DNA of 64,000 nt from Kutzneria kofuensis (GTDB taxonomy: Bacteria; Actinomycetota; Actinomycetes; Mycobacteriales; Pseudonocardiaceae), in the NCBI RefSeq assembly GCF_014203355.1, contig NZ_JACHIR010000001.1, forward strand, positions 620,001-684,000, given 5' to 3'. The notes beneath the pieces were generated by a model, which saw nothing but the letters and a program-made list of their open reading frames with translations, did no database searches and was not told the DNA's origin. The position numbers and the translations under genes are program-made. This document shows, one piece after another, positions 26,408 to 36,173 of the stretch. Every line of letters begins with the position of its first letter. Position 1 is the stretch's first letter.

Positions 26408-29400
26408 GCAGGCCCACGATCTGAGGGTCGAACTACTGGGCCCCGTCCTCGTCCGGCGGGACGGCGACGAGTTGCGGCTGGGCGCGCCGCGGCAGCGGGC
26501 ACTGTTCGCGGTACTGGCCTCCCGGGCGGACAAGGTCGTGTCCAGAGAGGACCTGATCAACGCGATCTGGGGCCACGAGGCGCCGACGTCCGCCGACGGC
26601 AGCATCTACACGTACGTCTCAGGCCTGCGCCGAGCGTTGGAACCCGGTCGCGGCAACCGCGCCGTATCGGCGTTGTTGCTGTCCGAGGGGCCCGGTTACC
26701 GGCTGCGCGTCGACGCCGACGCCGTCGACCTGCACGAGTTCGACGCGTTGCGACGCCGGGCCGAGCAGGCCCTGGAGGACGGCGACCAAGCGGCGGCGGT
26801 CGAGGCCGCGGACCGCGCTTTGGCGCTGTGGCATGGCGAACCGCTGTCCGGCCTGCCCGGCCCGTGGGCGGCGAGCCTGCGCGACCGGCTACTCACCAAC
26901 CGCCTCGACCTGCTGGAGACCCGCGCCGCCGCGGGCCTGGCCGGCGGCCGGCACGCGGAGCTCGTCGCCGAGCTGACCGCGCTCGTGCGGGAGAACCCGT
27001 TGCACGAGGGGCTGCGCGGGTTGCTGATGATCGCGCTGTACCGGGTCGGTCGGCAGGCGGACGCGGTGGAACAGTTCCGGGCGGCGTCCCGGGTGCTGGC
27101 CGACGAGCTCGCCACCCAGCCGGGGGCCCGGCTGGCGGAGATCCACCAGCAGATCCTCACCAATGATCCGGTCCTGACCGCGCCGGCGGTCGCGTCGCCA
27201 CCCCGGGTTCGCCGCCGGCCGGCCTGGTGGGCCTCCCGTCCCCGGCCGCGCGCCCGCGCCTTCGTCGCCCGGGATCACGAGCTTTCCGTGCTACGAGAAG
27301 CCGTCCGCACGGTGGCCGGCGGCAAGGGCGGTGTGCTGCTGGTCGAGGGCGAGCCCGGCATCGGCAAGTCGGAGCTGCTGACCACCGGCATGGCCGCGTG
27401 CGAGGACGCGGCCGTGCAGCTGGTGTGGGGCGCGGGCGACGAGCTGGCGAGCCGCTTTCCGTTGCGGCTCATGCTGGACTGCCTGGGGATCGACGCCGAC
27501 TCGCCGGATCCGGCGCGGGCGCGGGTGGCGGAGATGATGCGGCTGGCCCAGTCCAGCCGTGATCCGCTGGGCGGCGGCGACCCGACACTCGCCGTGGTCA
27601 ACGAGCTGGTGGCGATCGTGCGGGAGATGTGCGCCGACGGGCCGCTCGCGCTGGTGGCCGACGACATCCAGTGGGCGGACGAGGCCAGCCTGCTCGTGTT
27701 CAGCCGGCTGGCGCTGGAAACCGCCACCGTGCCGTTGCTGCTGATCGGCGCGCTGCGGCCGGTGCCGCGAACTCCGGTGCTGGACGGCGTTCGGGACGTC
27801 GTGTCCAAGCAGGGCGGGTCGGTCCTCCAGCTGGCGCCGCTCGCCGGGGGCGAGGTTGCCGAGCTGCTGCGGGGGATCGTCGGCGGCGCGCCGGGCGCGG
27901 GGTTGCTGGGCCTCGCCGACCGCGCGGCCGGAAACCCTTTGTACGTCGGCGAATTGGCGGAGGCTTTACTCCGGGACCGTCATGTCGAGGTGTCCGCCGG
28001 CCAGGCCGAGGTGGCGGCCGGCGGCGTGTCGGTGCCGACCTCGTTGTCCTCGGCCCTGACGCACCGGCTGGGCTTTCTCACCGCCGCCACCACGGAAGTG
28101 TTGCGGCGGGCGGCTTTGCTCGGCACCGAGTTCGCGATCGCCGACCTGGCCGTGCTGATGGGCCGGCCGGCCGGCGAGCTGCTGCCGGCGCTGGAGGAGG
28201 CCACCACCGCGAAGGTGTTGCTGGCCAACGGTGACCGGTACGGCTTCCGGCACGCCCTGATCCGCCAGGCCCTGTACGACGCGACGTCACCGACCGTGCG
28301 GACCGTGCTGCACCGGCAGGCCGCCGAGCGGCTCGACCGTGCCGGCGCCTCAATGGAAACCGTTGCGCGGCAACTCGTTGCCGCCCCGGTGGCCGTCGAC
28401 TCGTGGGTGATCGACTGGATGCTCCGGCACGGCGAGCGGATCGCGCACCGGGCCCCCGACATCGGGTTGGACCTGCTGCGCCGGGTCGTCGCCAGCTGCG
28501 ATGCCGACGACCCCCGGCACGTGGAGCTGACCGCGGTGCTGGCACGGGTGCTGTACTGGCGGGGTGAACTGCCCGAGGACGAGGTGCGGTCGGTGCTCGC
28601 GCTGACCCGCGACCCCGACCTTGCCGGCGAGATGCAGTGGATCCGTGCCGTCGTGCACTACCGGCGTGGGCAGGAGGCCCGATCCGTTGCGGCGCTGCGG
28701 GAAGCCGTGTCCGCGCCCGAGGTTTCGGCCGTGTGGCAGGCCCGGTGCCAGGCGCTGCTCGCCGTGCGGGAAGGCATGGGGCTCCTCGAGTTCGACCTCG
28801 CCAAGGTCACCGCCGCCGCGGCCATCGACCGTGGCGAGAAGGCCGGCGACGGTTTCGCCGTGGCCTTCGCCCTGCAGGCCCTGTGGCTGTTCCAGTCCAT
28901 CGCCCGGGATCACGCCGCCGCTTTGCGTCACGTGGACGAGGCTTTGGCCGTTGTCGCCGAGGACGCCGGCCTGGCGCACCTGCATTTGAGCCTGCTCGAC
29001 AACCGCGTGTTCAGCCTGCAGAACCTCGACCGCCTCGACGAGGCCGACCAGGCCCTGGCCGCCGTGCGCAGCCTGGTGCACCGGTACCAACTGCCCGGCG
29101 GCCTGCCGATGTCCACCGCCGTCAACCACTACTGGGCCGGTCGTTGGGGTGACGCCCTCGTCGAGCTGAGCATCATCACCCGGTCCGGCCCGGAGTTGGC
29201 CTTCCTGGGCCTGCGTGAGAGCAGCCCCATGCTGCTCCTCTCCCACGGCGTCGCCGCCCTCATCGCTGCCCTGCGTGACGACGGCGACGACGTCGCCGCC
29301 CATCTCGCCGCCGCCGACGAACTGCCCATGCTCACCACCGCCGACCGCGAGAACTGCGACTTCCTCCTGATGGCCGAGGCCCAGGCCGCCGACCGCGACG

Positions 29401-29879
29401 GCCGCGTCGACCAGGCGTTGATCGCCCTCGAACCCGTGCTCGATCCCCGTTACGCCCCCATGATGCTTCGCCACCAGTGGCTCCCCGACGTCGTCCGCCT
29501 CGCCCTCCAGGCCGGCTCCCCCGACGTCGTCGCCCGTGCCCTGGAGATCTGCTCCGGCGAGGCCTCCCGTGAGGTCGTCCCCGCCCGCGCCGCCGCCGCG
29601 CTCCTCCGGTGCCGTGGCCTGGCCGAGGGCGATCCCGCCCAGGTGATGAAGGCCGTCTCCCACTACCGCGCCGTCGGCCGCCCGGTGGAGTTGGCCCAGG
29701 CGTTGGAGGATCTCGCCGTCGTCCTCGCCCAGGCCGGCCGCCGCCCCGAAGGTGAGGCAGCGTTGTCCGAGGCCGTCCGCCGGTACGAGGCCGTGGGAGC
29801 GGCCTGGCCCGCCCGCCGCGCGACGGCGCGGTTCGCCGGCCGCGAGCCGGGGAAAGCGGAACGCCGCAACGTGGGCTGA
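26400..29879 (+). CDS. Giant SARP-ATPase regulator, tandem paralogue
   Basis: Regulator of 1159 residues, paralogous to the preceding gene along most of its length: winged helix (8-95), BTAD (100-245), NTPase (GEPGIGKSE about 315; LVADDIQWAD about 418) and TPR-like helices. It lacks the C-terminal LuxR domain and ends in a short basic tail. GTG start inside the end of the first gene (8-nt overlap), so translation is coupled. A TTA codon at 27966-27968 (residue 523) would make expression depend on the bldA tRNA. Probable pathway-level activator; target unknown. Confidence 0.88.
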   Translation: MAEQAHDLRVELLGPVLVRRDGDELRLGAPRQRALFAVLASRADKVVSREDLINAIWGHEAPTSADGSIYTYVSGLRRALEPGRGNRAVSALLLSEGPGYRLRVDADAVDLHEFDALRRRAEQALEDGDQAAAVEAADRALALWHGEPLSGLPGPWAASLRDRLLTNRLDLLETRAAAGLAGGRHAELVAELTALVRENPLHEGLRGLLMIALYRVGRQADAVEQFRAASRVLADELATQPGARLAEIHQQILTNDPVLTAPAVASPPRVRRRPAWWASRPRPRARAFVARDHELSVLREAVRTVAGGKGGVLLVEGEPGIGKSELLTTGMAACEDAAVQLVWGAGDELASRFPLRLMLDCLGIDADSPDPARARVAEMMRLAQSSRDPLGGGDPTLAVVNELVAIVREMCADGPLALVADDIQWADEASLLVFSRLALETATVPLLLIGALRPVPRTPVLDGVRDVVSKQGGSVLQLAPLAGGEVAELLRGIVGGAPGAGLLGLADRAAGNPLYVGELAEALLRDRHVEVSAGQAEVAAGGVSVPTSLSSALTHRLGFLTAATTEVLRRAALLGTEFAIADLAVLMGRPAGELLPALEEATTAKVLLANGDRYGFRHALIRQALYDATSPTVRTVLHRQAAERLDRAGASMETVARQLVAAPVAVDSWVIDWMLRHGERIAHRAPDIGLDLLRRVVASCDADDPRHVELTAVLARVLYWRGELPEDEVRSVLALTRDPDLAGEMQWIRAVVHYRRGQEARSVAALREAVSAPEVSAVWQARCQALLAVREGMGLLEFDLAKVTAAAAIDRGEKAGDGFAVAFALQALWLFQSIARDHAAALRHVDEALAVVAEDAGLAHLHLSLLDNRVFSLQNLDRLDEADQALAAVRSLVHRYQLPGGLPMSTAVNHYWAGRWGDALVELSIITRSGPELAFLGLRESSPMLLLSHGVAALIAALRDDGDDVAAHLAAADELPMLTTADRENCDFLLMAEAQAADRDGRVDQALIALEPVLDPRYAPMMLRHQWLPDVVRLALQAGSPDVVARALEICSGEASREVVPARAAAALLRCRGLAEGDPAQVMKAVSHYRAVGRPVELAQALEDLAVVLAQAGRRPEGEAALSEAVRRYEAVGAAWPARRATARFAGREPGKAERRNVG

Positions 29880-29901
29880 CTGCCGGGCTGGGTCACGGCC
29901 T

Positions 29902-30024
29902 GGCCCCGTCGGAGCGCCGCTGGGCACCGTCCTGGGCGTCCGGGCGCCGATCATCGTCGGCGGGGTGATACTGGGGGTGTCACTGCCGCTGGTGCCGAGG
30001 CCGGCGACGCTGGAGCAGACGTGA
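29902..30024 (+). pseudogene. Possible C-terminal fragment of an MFS transporter
   Basis: In the 314-base gap before pntA, a frame encodes GPVGAPLGTVLGVRAPIIVG followed by a hydrophobic helix and PLVPR, then stops. This looks like the last helix of an MFS carrier. No ribosome site or upstream part exists. The rest of the gap (30025-30193) should hold the pntA promoter; no clear boxes were seen. Confidence 0.3.
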
Positions 30025-30193
30025 ACGACCCTTTGTGGCGGCCATCACACCGATTCTGGCGTGTGCACTGTAGACGCTCCGCCATCCGGTGCATTTTCCG
30101 ATCGAGATTCACGTGTGAACCGAAATGAGTCGCGGAACGGTCATGGTGAACGAAGATGGAGGAGGGGGACCAGCGACACAGACGGGAGCCGTG

Positions 30194-31723
30194 ATGGGTC
30201 GGACACTGGGCGTGGTCACCGAGTCGGCCGCCGGCGAGACGCGGGTGGCGGCGACGCCGGCGACAGTGCGCCAACTGACCGCCCTCGGCTACGAGGTGCT
30301 CGTCGAAGCGGGCGCCGGGGCGGCGGCGAGCTTCACGGACGAGGCGTACGCGCAGGCCGGGGCCAGGATCGCGGACCGCGGCGAGGCGTGGGCCACGGAC
30401 GTGGTGATCAAGGTGAACCCGCCGACGGAGCCGGAGATCGGGGCGCTGCACGACGGCGCGACGCTGATCGGCATGATCGGGCCGGCGTTACACCCTGAAT
30501 TGGTCCAGACCCTGTCCGAGCGGCCGATCACCGTGCTGGCGATGGACGCGGTGCCCCGCATCTCCCGCGCCCAGTCGCTGGACGTGCTCAGCTCGATGGC
30601 CAACATCGCCGGCTACCGGGCGGTGATCGAGGCGGCGAACGTGTTCGGGCGCTTCTTCACCGGCCAGGTCACGGCCGCCGGCAAGGTGCCGCCGGCGAAG
30701 GTGCTGGTGGCGGGCGCGGGCGTGGCCGGCCTGGCCGCGATCGCGACGGCCAACAGCCTCGGCGCGGTGGTGCGGGCGACCGACCCGCGCGCGGAGGTCG
30801 CCGAGCAGGTGAAGTCGCTGGGCGGCGAGTTCCTCGCCGTCGACGTCGAGCAGCAGGCCAGCACCGACGGCTACGCCAGGGCCACGTCGGAGGCGTACGA
30901 CAGGCGGGCGGCCGAGATCTACGCCGAACAGGCCCGTGACGTCGACATCATCATCACCACCGCGCTGATCCCCGGCCGCCCGGCGCCGCGGCTGCTCACC
31001 AAGGAGCACGTGGCCAGCATGCGGCCGGGCAGCGTGATCGTCGACATGGCCGCCGGGCAGGGCGGCAACGTGGAGGGAACCGTCGCGGGCGAGGCGGTCG
31101 TCACGGCGAACGGCGTGACGATCATCGGCTACACCGACCTCGCCGGCCGGCTGCCGGCGCAGGCCTCGCAGCTGTACGGCACGAACGTGGTGAACCTGCT
31201 GAAGCTGCTGACGCCGGGCAAGGACGGCGAGGTGGTGCTGGACTTCGAGGACGTCGTGCTGCGGGCGATGACCGTGGTCCGCGACGGCGAGACGACCTGG
31301 CCCCCACCCAAGATCAGCGTCAGCGCGGCGCCACCGCAACAGAAGCAGGAAACCCCGGCGCCGCAACAGCAACAGAAACCGCGCCGGGCCCGGCACGTGC
31401 TGGTCGCCGCGGCGGCGATCGCGCTGTTCCTGCTGGTCGGCTTCTCCCCCAACGAGTTGATCGGTCACCTCACGGTGTTCGCGCTGTCCGTGGTGATCGG
31501 CTTCTACGTGATCGGCAACGTGCACCACGCGCTGCACACGCCGCTGATGTCGGTCACCAACGCCATCTCCGGCATCGTGGTGGTCGGTGCGCTGCTGCAG
31601 ATCGGCCACAGCGGCGTCGCCGTCACGGTGCTCTCCGCGGCCGCGGTGTTGTTGGCCAGCATCAACATCTTCGGCGGATTCGCCGTGACCCGCCGCATGC
31701 TGAGCATGTTCTCGAGGAGCTGA
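30194..31723 (+). CDS. pntA: NAD(P) transhydrogenase subunit alpha
   Basis: Subunit of 509 residues of the proton-translocating transhydrogenase that passes hydride between NADH and NADP+. Residues 1-375 are the NAD-binding dI domain ([29 protein letters not shown]). A Pro/Gln-rich linker (about 378-400) joins it to four membrane helices, so the two alpha parts that are separate in some bacteria are fused here. GGGAG precedes the GTG-ATG pair at 30191/30194; ATG chosen. pntB starts 2 bp after the stop. Confidence 0.95.
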   Translation: MGRTLGVVTESAAGETRVAATPATVRQLTALGYEVLVEAGAGAAASFTDEAYAQAGARIADRGEAWATDVVIKVNPPTEPEIGALHDGATLIGMIGPALHPELVQTLSERPITVLAMDAVPRISRAQSLDVLSSMANIAGYRAVIEAANVFGRFFTGQVTAAGKVPPAKVLVAGAGVAGLAAIATANSLGAVVRATDPRAEVAEQVKSLGGEFLAVDVEQQASTDGYARATSEAYDRRAAEIYAEQARDVDIIITTALIPGRPAPRLLTKEHVASMRPGSVIVDMAAGQGGNVEGTVAGEAVVTANGVTIIGYTDLAGRLPAQASQLYGTNVVNLLKLLTPGKDGEVVLDFEDVVLRAMTVVRDGETTWPPPKISVSAAPPQQKQETPAPQQQQKPRRARHVLVAAAAIALFLLVGFSPNELIGHLTVFALSVVIGFYVIGNVHHALHTPLMSVTNAISGIVVVGALLQIGHSGVAVTVLSAAAVLLASINIFGGFAVTRRMLSMFSRS

Positions 31724-31725
31724 CG

Positions 31726-33102
31726 ATGACCGTGGCAACGGCGGCACAGGCCGCGTATCTCGTCGCAGCGCTGCTCTTCGTGCTCAGCCTGGCGGGCCTT
31801 TCCCGGCACGAGACGTCCCGCAACGGCGTGCTGTTCGGCATCGCCGGCATGGCCCTCGCCCTCGCCGCCACGATCGTGTTGGCGCTGCAGGGAATGGCCG
31901 TCATCGGCATCGTGCTGCTGGTCGTCGCGATGGCGGCCGGCGGCGGCATCGGACTGTGGCGGGCGCGGGTCGTCGAGATGACCGGCATGCCGGAACTCAT
32001 CGCGCTGCTGCACAGCTTTGTCGGCCTGGCGGCGGTTCTGGTCGGCTGGAACGGTTACCTGGACGCGGACGCCGGCAACCTGCCGGGCATCCACCACGCC
32101 GAGGTGTGCATCGGCGTGTTCATCGGCGCGGTCACGTTCACCGGCTCCGTGGTGGCGTTCCTGAAGCTGTCGGCCCGCATCAAGTCGGCGCCGATGATGC
32201 TGCCGGGCCGGCACTTCCTCAACCTCGGCGCGCTGATCGCCTTCGTGGTGCTGACGGTTCTCTTCGTCATCACGCCGAATGTCGGCCTGCTGGCGGCGGT
32301 GACGGCGATCGCGCTGCTGCTGGGCTGGCACCTGGTGGCGTCCATCGGCGGCGGCGACATGCCGGTGGTGGTGTCCATGCTGAACAGCTATTCCGGCTGG
32401 GCGGCGGCCGCGTCGGGCTTCCTGCTGAACAACGACCTGCTCATCGTCACCGGTGCGCTGGTCGGCTCCTCCGGCGCCTACCTGTCGTACATCATGTGCA
32501 AGGCGATGAACCGGTCGTTCATCTCGGTGATCGCCGGCGGTTTCGGCGTCGAGTCCGGCACGTTCGCGGCCATCGAGCAGGGCGAGCACCGCGAGATCAC
32601 CCCCGCCGACACCGCGGAGCTGCTGCGCGAGGCCGAGTCGGTGATCATCACGCCCGGCTACGGCATGGCCGTCGCGCAGGCCCAGTACCCCGTCGCGGAC
32701 CTGACCCGCAAGCTCCGGGAACGCGGCGTGGACGTGCGGTTCGGCATCCACCCGGTGGCCGGCCGGCTGCCGGGGCACATGAACGTGCTGCTGGCCGAGG
32801 CCAAGGTGCCGTACGACATCGTGCTGGAGATGGACGAGATCAACGAGGACTTCCCGCAGACCTCGGTGGTGCTGGTGATCGGCGCGAACGACACGGTCAA
32901 CCCGGCCGCCGACGATCCGGGCAGCCCGATCGCCGGCATGCCGGTGCTGCACGTGTGGGAGGCGCAGAACGTGATCGTGTTCAAGCGCTCGATGGCCGTG
33001 GGCTATGCCGGCGTGCAGAACCCGCTGTTCTTCCGGGACAACAGCAAGATGCTGTTCGGTGACGCCAAGGAACGCGTGGAGGACATCGTCCGGGCGCTCT
33101 AG
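31726..33102 (+). CDS. pntB: NAD(P) transhydrogenase subunit beta
   Basis: Subunit of 458 residues with about nine transmembrane helices (1-265) and the NADP-binding dIII domain (residues 290-458: [47 protein letters not shown]). It forms the proton channel together with PntA. Genes are 2 bp apart, so stoichiometric expression is expected. Supplies NADPH for anabolism, which includes specialised metabolism. Confidence 0.95.
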   Translation: MTVATAAQAAYLVAALLFVLSLAGLSRHETSRNGVLFGIAGMALALAATIVLALQGMAVIGIVLLVVAMAAGGGIGLWRARVVEMTGMPELIALLHSFVGLAAVLVGWNGYLDADAGNLPGIHHAEVCIGVFIGAVTFTGSVVAFLKLSARIKSAPMMLPGRHFLNLGALIAFVVLTVLFVITPNVGLLAAVTAIALLLGWHLVASIGGGDMPVVVSMLNSYSGWAAAASGFLLNNDLLIVTGALVGSSGAYLSYIMCKAMNRSFISVIAGGFGVESGTFAAIEQGEHREITPADTAELLREAESVIITPGYGMAVAQAQYPVADLTRKLRERGVDVRFGIHPVAGRLPGHMNVLLAEAKVPYDIVLEMDEINEDFPQTSVVLVIGANDTVNPAADDPGSPIAGMPVLHVWEAQNVIVFKRSMAVGYAGVQNPLFFRDNSKMLFGDAKERVEDIVRAL

Positions 33103-33107
33103 CCGGT

Positions 33108-33137
33108 CGGGGGCGGCCGGGTCACCGCCCGCCCCCG
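33108..33137. terminator. Bidirectional hairpin between pntB and the aminotransferase gene
   Basis: CGGGGGCGG (33108-33116) and CCGCCCCCG (33129-33137) form a perfect 9-bp GC stem with a 12-nt loop between the convergent genes, overlapping the last codons of the aminotransferase gene. There is no T-tract, as is common in actinobacteria. Confidence 0.55.
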
Positions 33138-34288
33138 GCCAGGTCCTGGCCGTGCAGCAGGGCGGCCAGCCGGCGCACCCCCTCGGCCAGGTCCGCCTCG
33201 GCCGCGGCCATGGAGATGCGCACATAGCCCTCGCCGGACGGCCCGAACGCGGTGCCGGGGGCGACGGCGACGTGCTGCTCGGCCAGCAGCCGCAGGGCGA
33301 ACTCCCGGGCGGCGCCGGGCCGATGGTCGTTGATGTCCAGCCAGCCGTAGAAGCCGCCGACCGGGGTGGGCATCTCGATCCGGGCCGACTTGGCCAGCTG
33401 GGTGACGACGTCGCGGCGGGCGCGGTAGCTCTCCCGCATCTCGACCACGCAGTCCTGCGGGCCGGTCAGCGCCGCGTGCGCGGCGTGCTGGGTGGGCGCG
33501 TTCACGCAGGCGACGATGGTCTCCTGGCACTTGGCCATGGTGAGCGCGACCGGCTCCGGTACCGCGGCGTAGCCGATGCGCCAGCCGGTCATCGCGTAGG
33601 TCTTGGAGAAGCTGTAGACGGCGATGGTCCGCTCCGGCGCGAACAGCGCCGGGCTGACGCAGGCGGCGTCGAAGACGATCTCGTCGTAGCACTCGTCGGA
33701 GATCAGCCACAGGTCGTGCCGGCGGGCGAACTCGGCCACCTGCTCGACGCGGCGCCGGTCGGCGACCGTCCCGATCGGGTTGGACGGCGAGTTCACCACC
33801 AGCACCCGGGTACGCGGGGTGATCAGCGACTCCAGCACGTCCACGTCCGGGAGGAACTCGGTCTCGGCGGTCAGCGGGTAGGCCACGTCGGTCAAGCCGA
33901 GCATGCGGGCCATCATCACGTAGTTGGGCCAGGCCGGATCGGGCAGCAGGACCTCGTCGCCCTTGGCCGCCAAGGCGCTGAGCGCGGCGAAGATGCCCTG
34001 CGTCGCGCCCTGGGTCACGATGACCTGATCGGGGCTCACGGTGAACCCGTTGCGCTCCACAACCTTCTGCGCCAACGCCTCGCGCAGGAAGGTCAGGCCC
34101 ACGTTCGGCACGTAGTGGGTGTGGCCGTCGGACGCGGCCCGCAGCGCCGCCTCGGTGACGTGGGCCGGCGTCGGGAAGTCCGGGTCGCCGATCTCCAGCC
34201 GGATCACTTCGGGCCGGCCGAAGGCCAGGTCCATCACCTCACGGATACCCGACCTGGGCAGGGAATCCGCGACGGGGTTGGTGCGCAT
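33122..34288 (-). CDS. PLP-dependent class I/II aminotransferase (BacF-like position)
   Basis: Fold-type I aminotransferase of 388 residues. The PLP lysine lies in SFSKTYAMTGWRIGY; NSPSNPIGT and SDECYDEIVFD bind cofactor and substrate, and the C-terminal Arg is in EGYVRISMA. In this operon it would transaminate a 2-oxo acid made from the product of the BacA-like enzyme, as BacF does in bacilysin synthesis. Its ATG overlaps the MFS stop by one base (TGATG), showing coupling. Family certain, substrate inferred. Confidence 0.9.
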   Translation of the reverse strand: MRTNPVADSLPRSGIREVMDLAFGRPEVIRLEIGDPDFPTPAHVTEAALRAASDGHTHYVPNVGLTFLREALAQKVVERNGFTVSPDQVIVTQGATQGIFAALSALAAKGDEVLLPDPAWPNYVMMARMLGLTDVAYPLTAETEFLPDVDVLESLITPRTRVLVVNSPSNPIGTVADRRRVEQVAEFARRHDLWLISDECYDEIVFDAACVSPALFAPERTIAVYSFSKTYAMTGWRIGYAAVPEPVALTMAKCQETIVACVNAPTQHAAHAALTGPQDCVVEMRESYRARRDVVTQLAKSARIEMPTPVGGFYGWLDINDHRPGAAREFALRLLAEQHVAVAPGTAFGPSGEGYVRISMAAAEADLAEGVRRLAALLHGQDLAGGGR

Positions 34289-35502
34289 CAGGACTCTCCG
34301 GCGTTCCGGCGGCGCCGCGCGGCCGGCGCGAGCACCAGCTGTCCGGCCGCCGCGAGCAGGCACACGACAAGACACGTCGACCACAGCACGGGCGCGCCGA
34401 CGGACAGCAGCATCGTGCCGCCCAGCGGCGCGACGAAGGCGGCGACGCCCCACGCCGTGCCGTAGGCGCCGTTGTAGCGGCCGCGCAGGTGCGCGGGCGC
34501 GAGGTCGTTGACCACAGTGGCGGCCATCGAGTGAAACACGATCTCGCCGAGCGTCCACACGGCGACCGTGGCGGCGTACGCCGGCGTGCCGCCGGCCAAC
34601 GCGGTCGCGCCGAAGCCGAGGCCCAGCACCACGATCCCGCCGGCCAGCACCCACGAGTGGTCCCACCGGCCCAGCCGGTTGCCCAGCAGCGGCTGCACCA
34701 GCACGATCACGATGCCGTTGACGGCCATCACGATGCCGTACGCGGACGGCGGCAACCCGTTGCTGCGCATGGCCAACGGCAGCGTCGACAGGCACTGGAG
34801 GAACACGAACGCCGCCGCCAGCACGACGACCAGGAACCCGAGCATCACTCGGTCCCGCAGCACCTCGGCGAAGCCGCCGCGGTCGCGTTCCCGGACCGCC
34901 ACCCGGGTCTCCGGCACCGCCCGCCACACCAGCAGCCCGAAGGCCACGCAGGTCAGGGCATCGACCCAGAACAGGGTGTGGAAACCGGCCCCGGCCAGCG
35001 TGCCGCCGAGCACCATCGCGACCGAGAAACCGATGTTGATGGCCCAGATCAGCAGGCCGAAGGCCCGCGGCCGGTCGCCGTCCGGCACCATGTCGGCCAC
35101 GATCGCCTGCACCGCCGGCCGGAACATGTCCACGACGAGGCCGAGCAGCAGCGCGAACGCCGCGATCAGCGCCAGGCTCTCCACGTAACCCAGGCCGATC
35201 ATCACTGCGCCGGTGCCGACCATGCCGCCGGTCAGCGCCACCCGGCGGCCGAACCGGTCGGCCAGCACGCCCCCGATCAGCTGGGAGAACATCTGGCCCA
35301 CGCCGAGCAGGGCCAGGATCTCGCCGGCAGTGGCCACCGACAGCTGCCGACCGCTGGTCAGATACAGCGACAGGAACGGCAGCACCATGGTGCCGAGCCG
35401 GTTGACCAGGCTTCCGGTCCACAGCACCCAGAACGCGCGCGGCAGCCCGCCGAGCCGGGACCGCACGAACCCCACGGCCGGCGCGGCGGCGGGACTCGTC
35501 AC
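34288..35502 (-). CDS. MFS exporter of the BacA/ATP-grasp operon (BacE-like position)
   Basis: Twelve-helix carrier of 404 residues; LGVGQMFSQLIGGVLADRFG is the drug-exporter motif A region. Placed between the DUF2000 and aminotransferase genes with coupled starts and stops on both sides (GTGA upstream, TGATG downstream), so its job belongs to the pathway: efflux of, and self-protection from, the product, as BacE does for bacilysin. GTG start. Confidence 0.85.
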   Translation of the reverse strand: MTSPAAAPAVGFVRSRLGGLPRAFWVLWTGSLVNRLGTMVLPFLSLYLTSGRQLSVATAGEILALLGVGQMFSQLIGGVLADRFGRRVALTGGMVGTGAVMIGLGYVESLALIAAFALLLGLVVDMFRPAVQAIVADMVPDGDRPRAFGLLIWAINIGFSVAMVLGGTLAGAGFHTLFWVDALTCVAFGLLVWRAVPETRVAVRERDRGGFAEVLRDRVMLGFLVVVLAAAFVFLQCLSTLPLAMRSNGLPPSAYGIVMAVNGIVIVLVQPLLGNRLGRWDHSWVLAGGIVVLGLGFGATALAGGTPAYAATVAVWTLGEIVFHSMAATVVNDLAPAHLRGRYNGAYGTAWGVAAFVAPLGGTMLLSVGAPVLWSTCLVVCLLAAAGQLVLAPAARRRRNAGES

Positions 35503-35936
35503 TCGGCCACCACCGGCCCCCGGTAGGAGCTGAACTGCTTGGTCAGCGACCGCACCAGCTCGTCCGGGCCGGCCAGGCCGACCGCGAACACCTCGAGCTC
35601 CTCGGCGGTGGACCGGCCGACCAGCTCCTGGTACGCCTCGAAGCTGTTGTGCAGCCCGCGCCCGGCGCCGCCGAACACGGCGCTGGGCACGTCGGCCTCG
35701 GCCGCCGCCGCGATCAGCTTGCCCACCTGCGCCGGCCGGCCGGCGAGAATCACGGTGTTGTACCGGATGCCGGCGTGCCGCACACCGTCGGCGCCCTTGA
35801 CGCCGTCCGTCGCGTACAACCGCGGTTCCAGGTGCGCGAGCTGGCCCATCAGGATCGCCGCCGCGTTGGCGACGGCCGCCGGGTCCAAGCTCTTGTGCAC
35901 CACGATCGCGGCACGCAGCGGGCCTTGCTCAGTCAC
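35499..35936 (-). CDS. DUF2000 family protein
   Basis: Protein of 145 residues matching DUF2000, a peptidyl-tRNA hydrolase 2-like fold. Seen: AAIVVHKSLDPAAVANAAAI at the start, YNTVILAGRPAQVGKLIAAA in the middle and GLAGPDELVRSLTKQFSSYR at the end. Role in the operon unknown; options are tailoring of the amino acid or hydrolysis of mischarged tRNA, both speculative. GTG start with AAGGATCATC upstream; it lies just inside the left border of the IS110 element, whose insertion separates it from the BacA-like gene. GTGA overlap with the exporter. Confidence 0.7.
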   Translation of the reverse strand: MTEQGPLRAAIVVHKSLDPAAVANAAAILMGQLAHLEPRLYATDGVKGADGVRHAGIRYNTVILAGRPAQVGKLIAAAAEADVPSAVFGGAGRGLHNSFEAYQELVGRSTAEELEVFAVGLAGPDELVRSLTKQFSSYRGPVVAE

Positions 35937-35949
35937 GATGATCCTTATC

Positions 35950-36160
35950 TTCTGAGTCGGGTCGGTTCTGGTCAGTCGTAAGATCAGGAAGGCCCGGGGA
36001 CCTCGGGTGTGGCTGTCATGACGGAGCCGTTGGTGTGGCTGGGAAGGATTGGCCGCCCGGGGTCCTGCGACGACTCGGCCGCTGATTGGGATGAGCGAAA
36101 CAATCGCTGCATAAGGACGTGACGGCGAGGTCGTCTGCTGGGTGTCTGGCACGAACGACG
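35950..36160 (+). ncRNA. Candidate bridge RNA region of the IS110 element
   Basis: IS110-group elements encode a structured guide (bridge) RNA in the noncoding end upstream of the recombinase. Here about 210 bases are available, with short GC stems near 35992-36006 and a 10-bp direct repeat GGTGTGGCTG at 36006-36015 and 36032-36041. No consensus structure could be confirmed by eye; the call rests on family knowledge and position. Confidence 0.35.
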
Positions 36161-36173
36161 ACGGGAGGTGGCC

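Noticed and set aside
33122-35422. A 766-codon frame that would fuse the exporter region and the aminotransferase
   Set aside because: The N-terminal half is a shadow of the MFS gene; the aminotransferase starts at 34288 with a TGATG junction.
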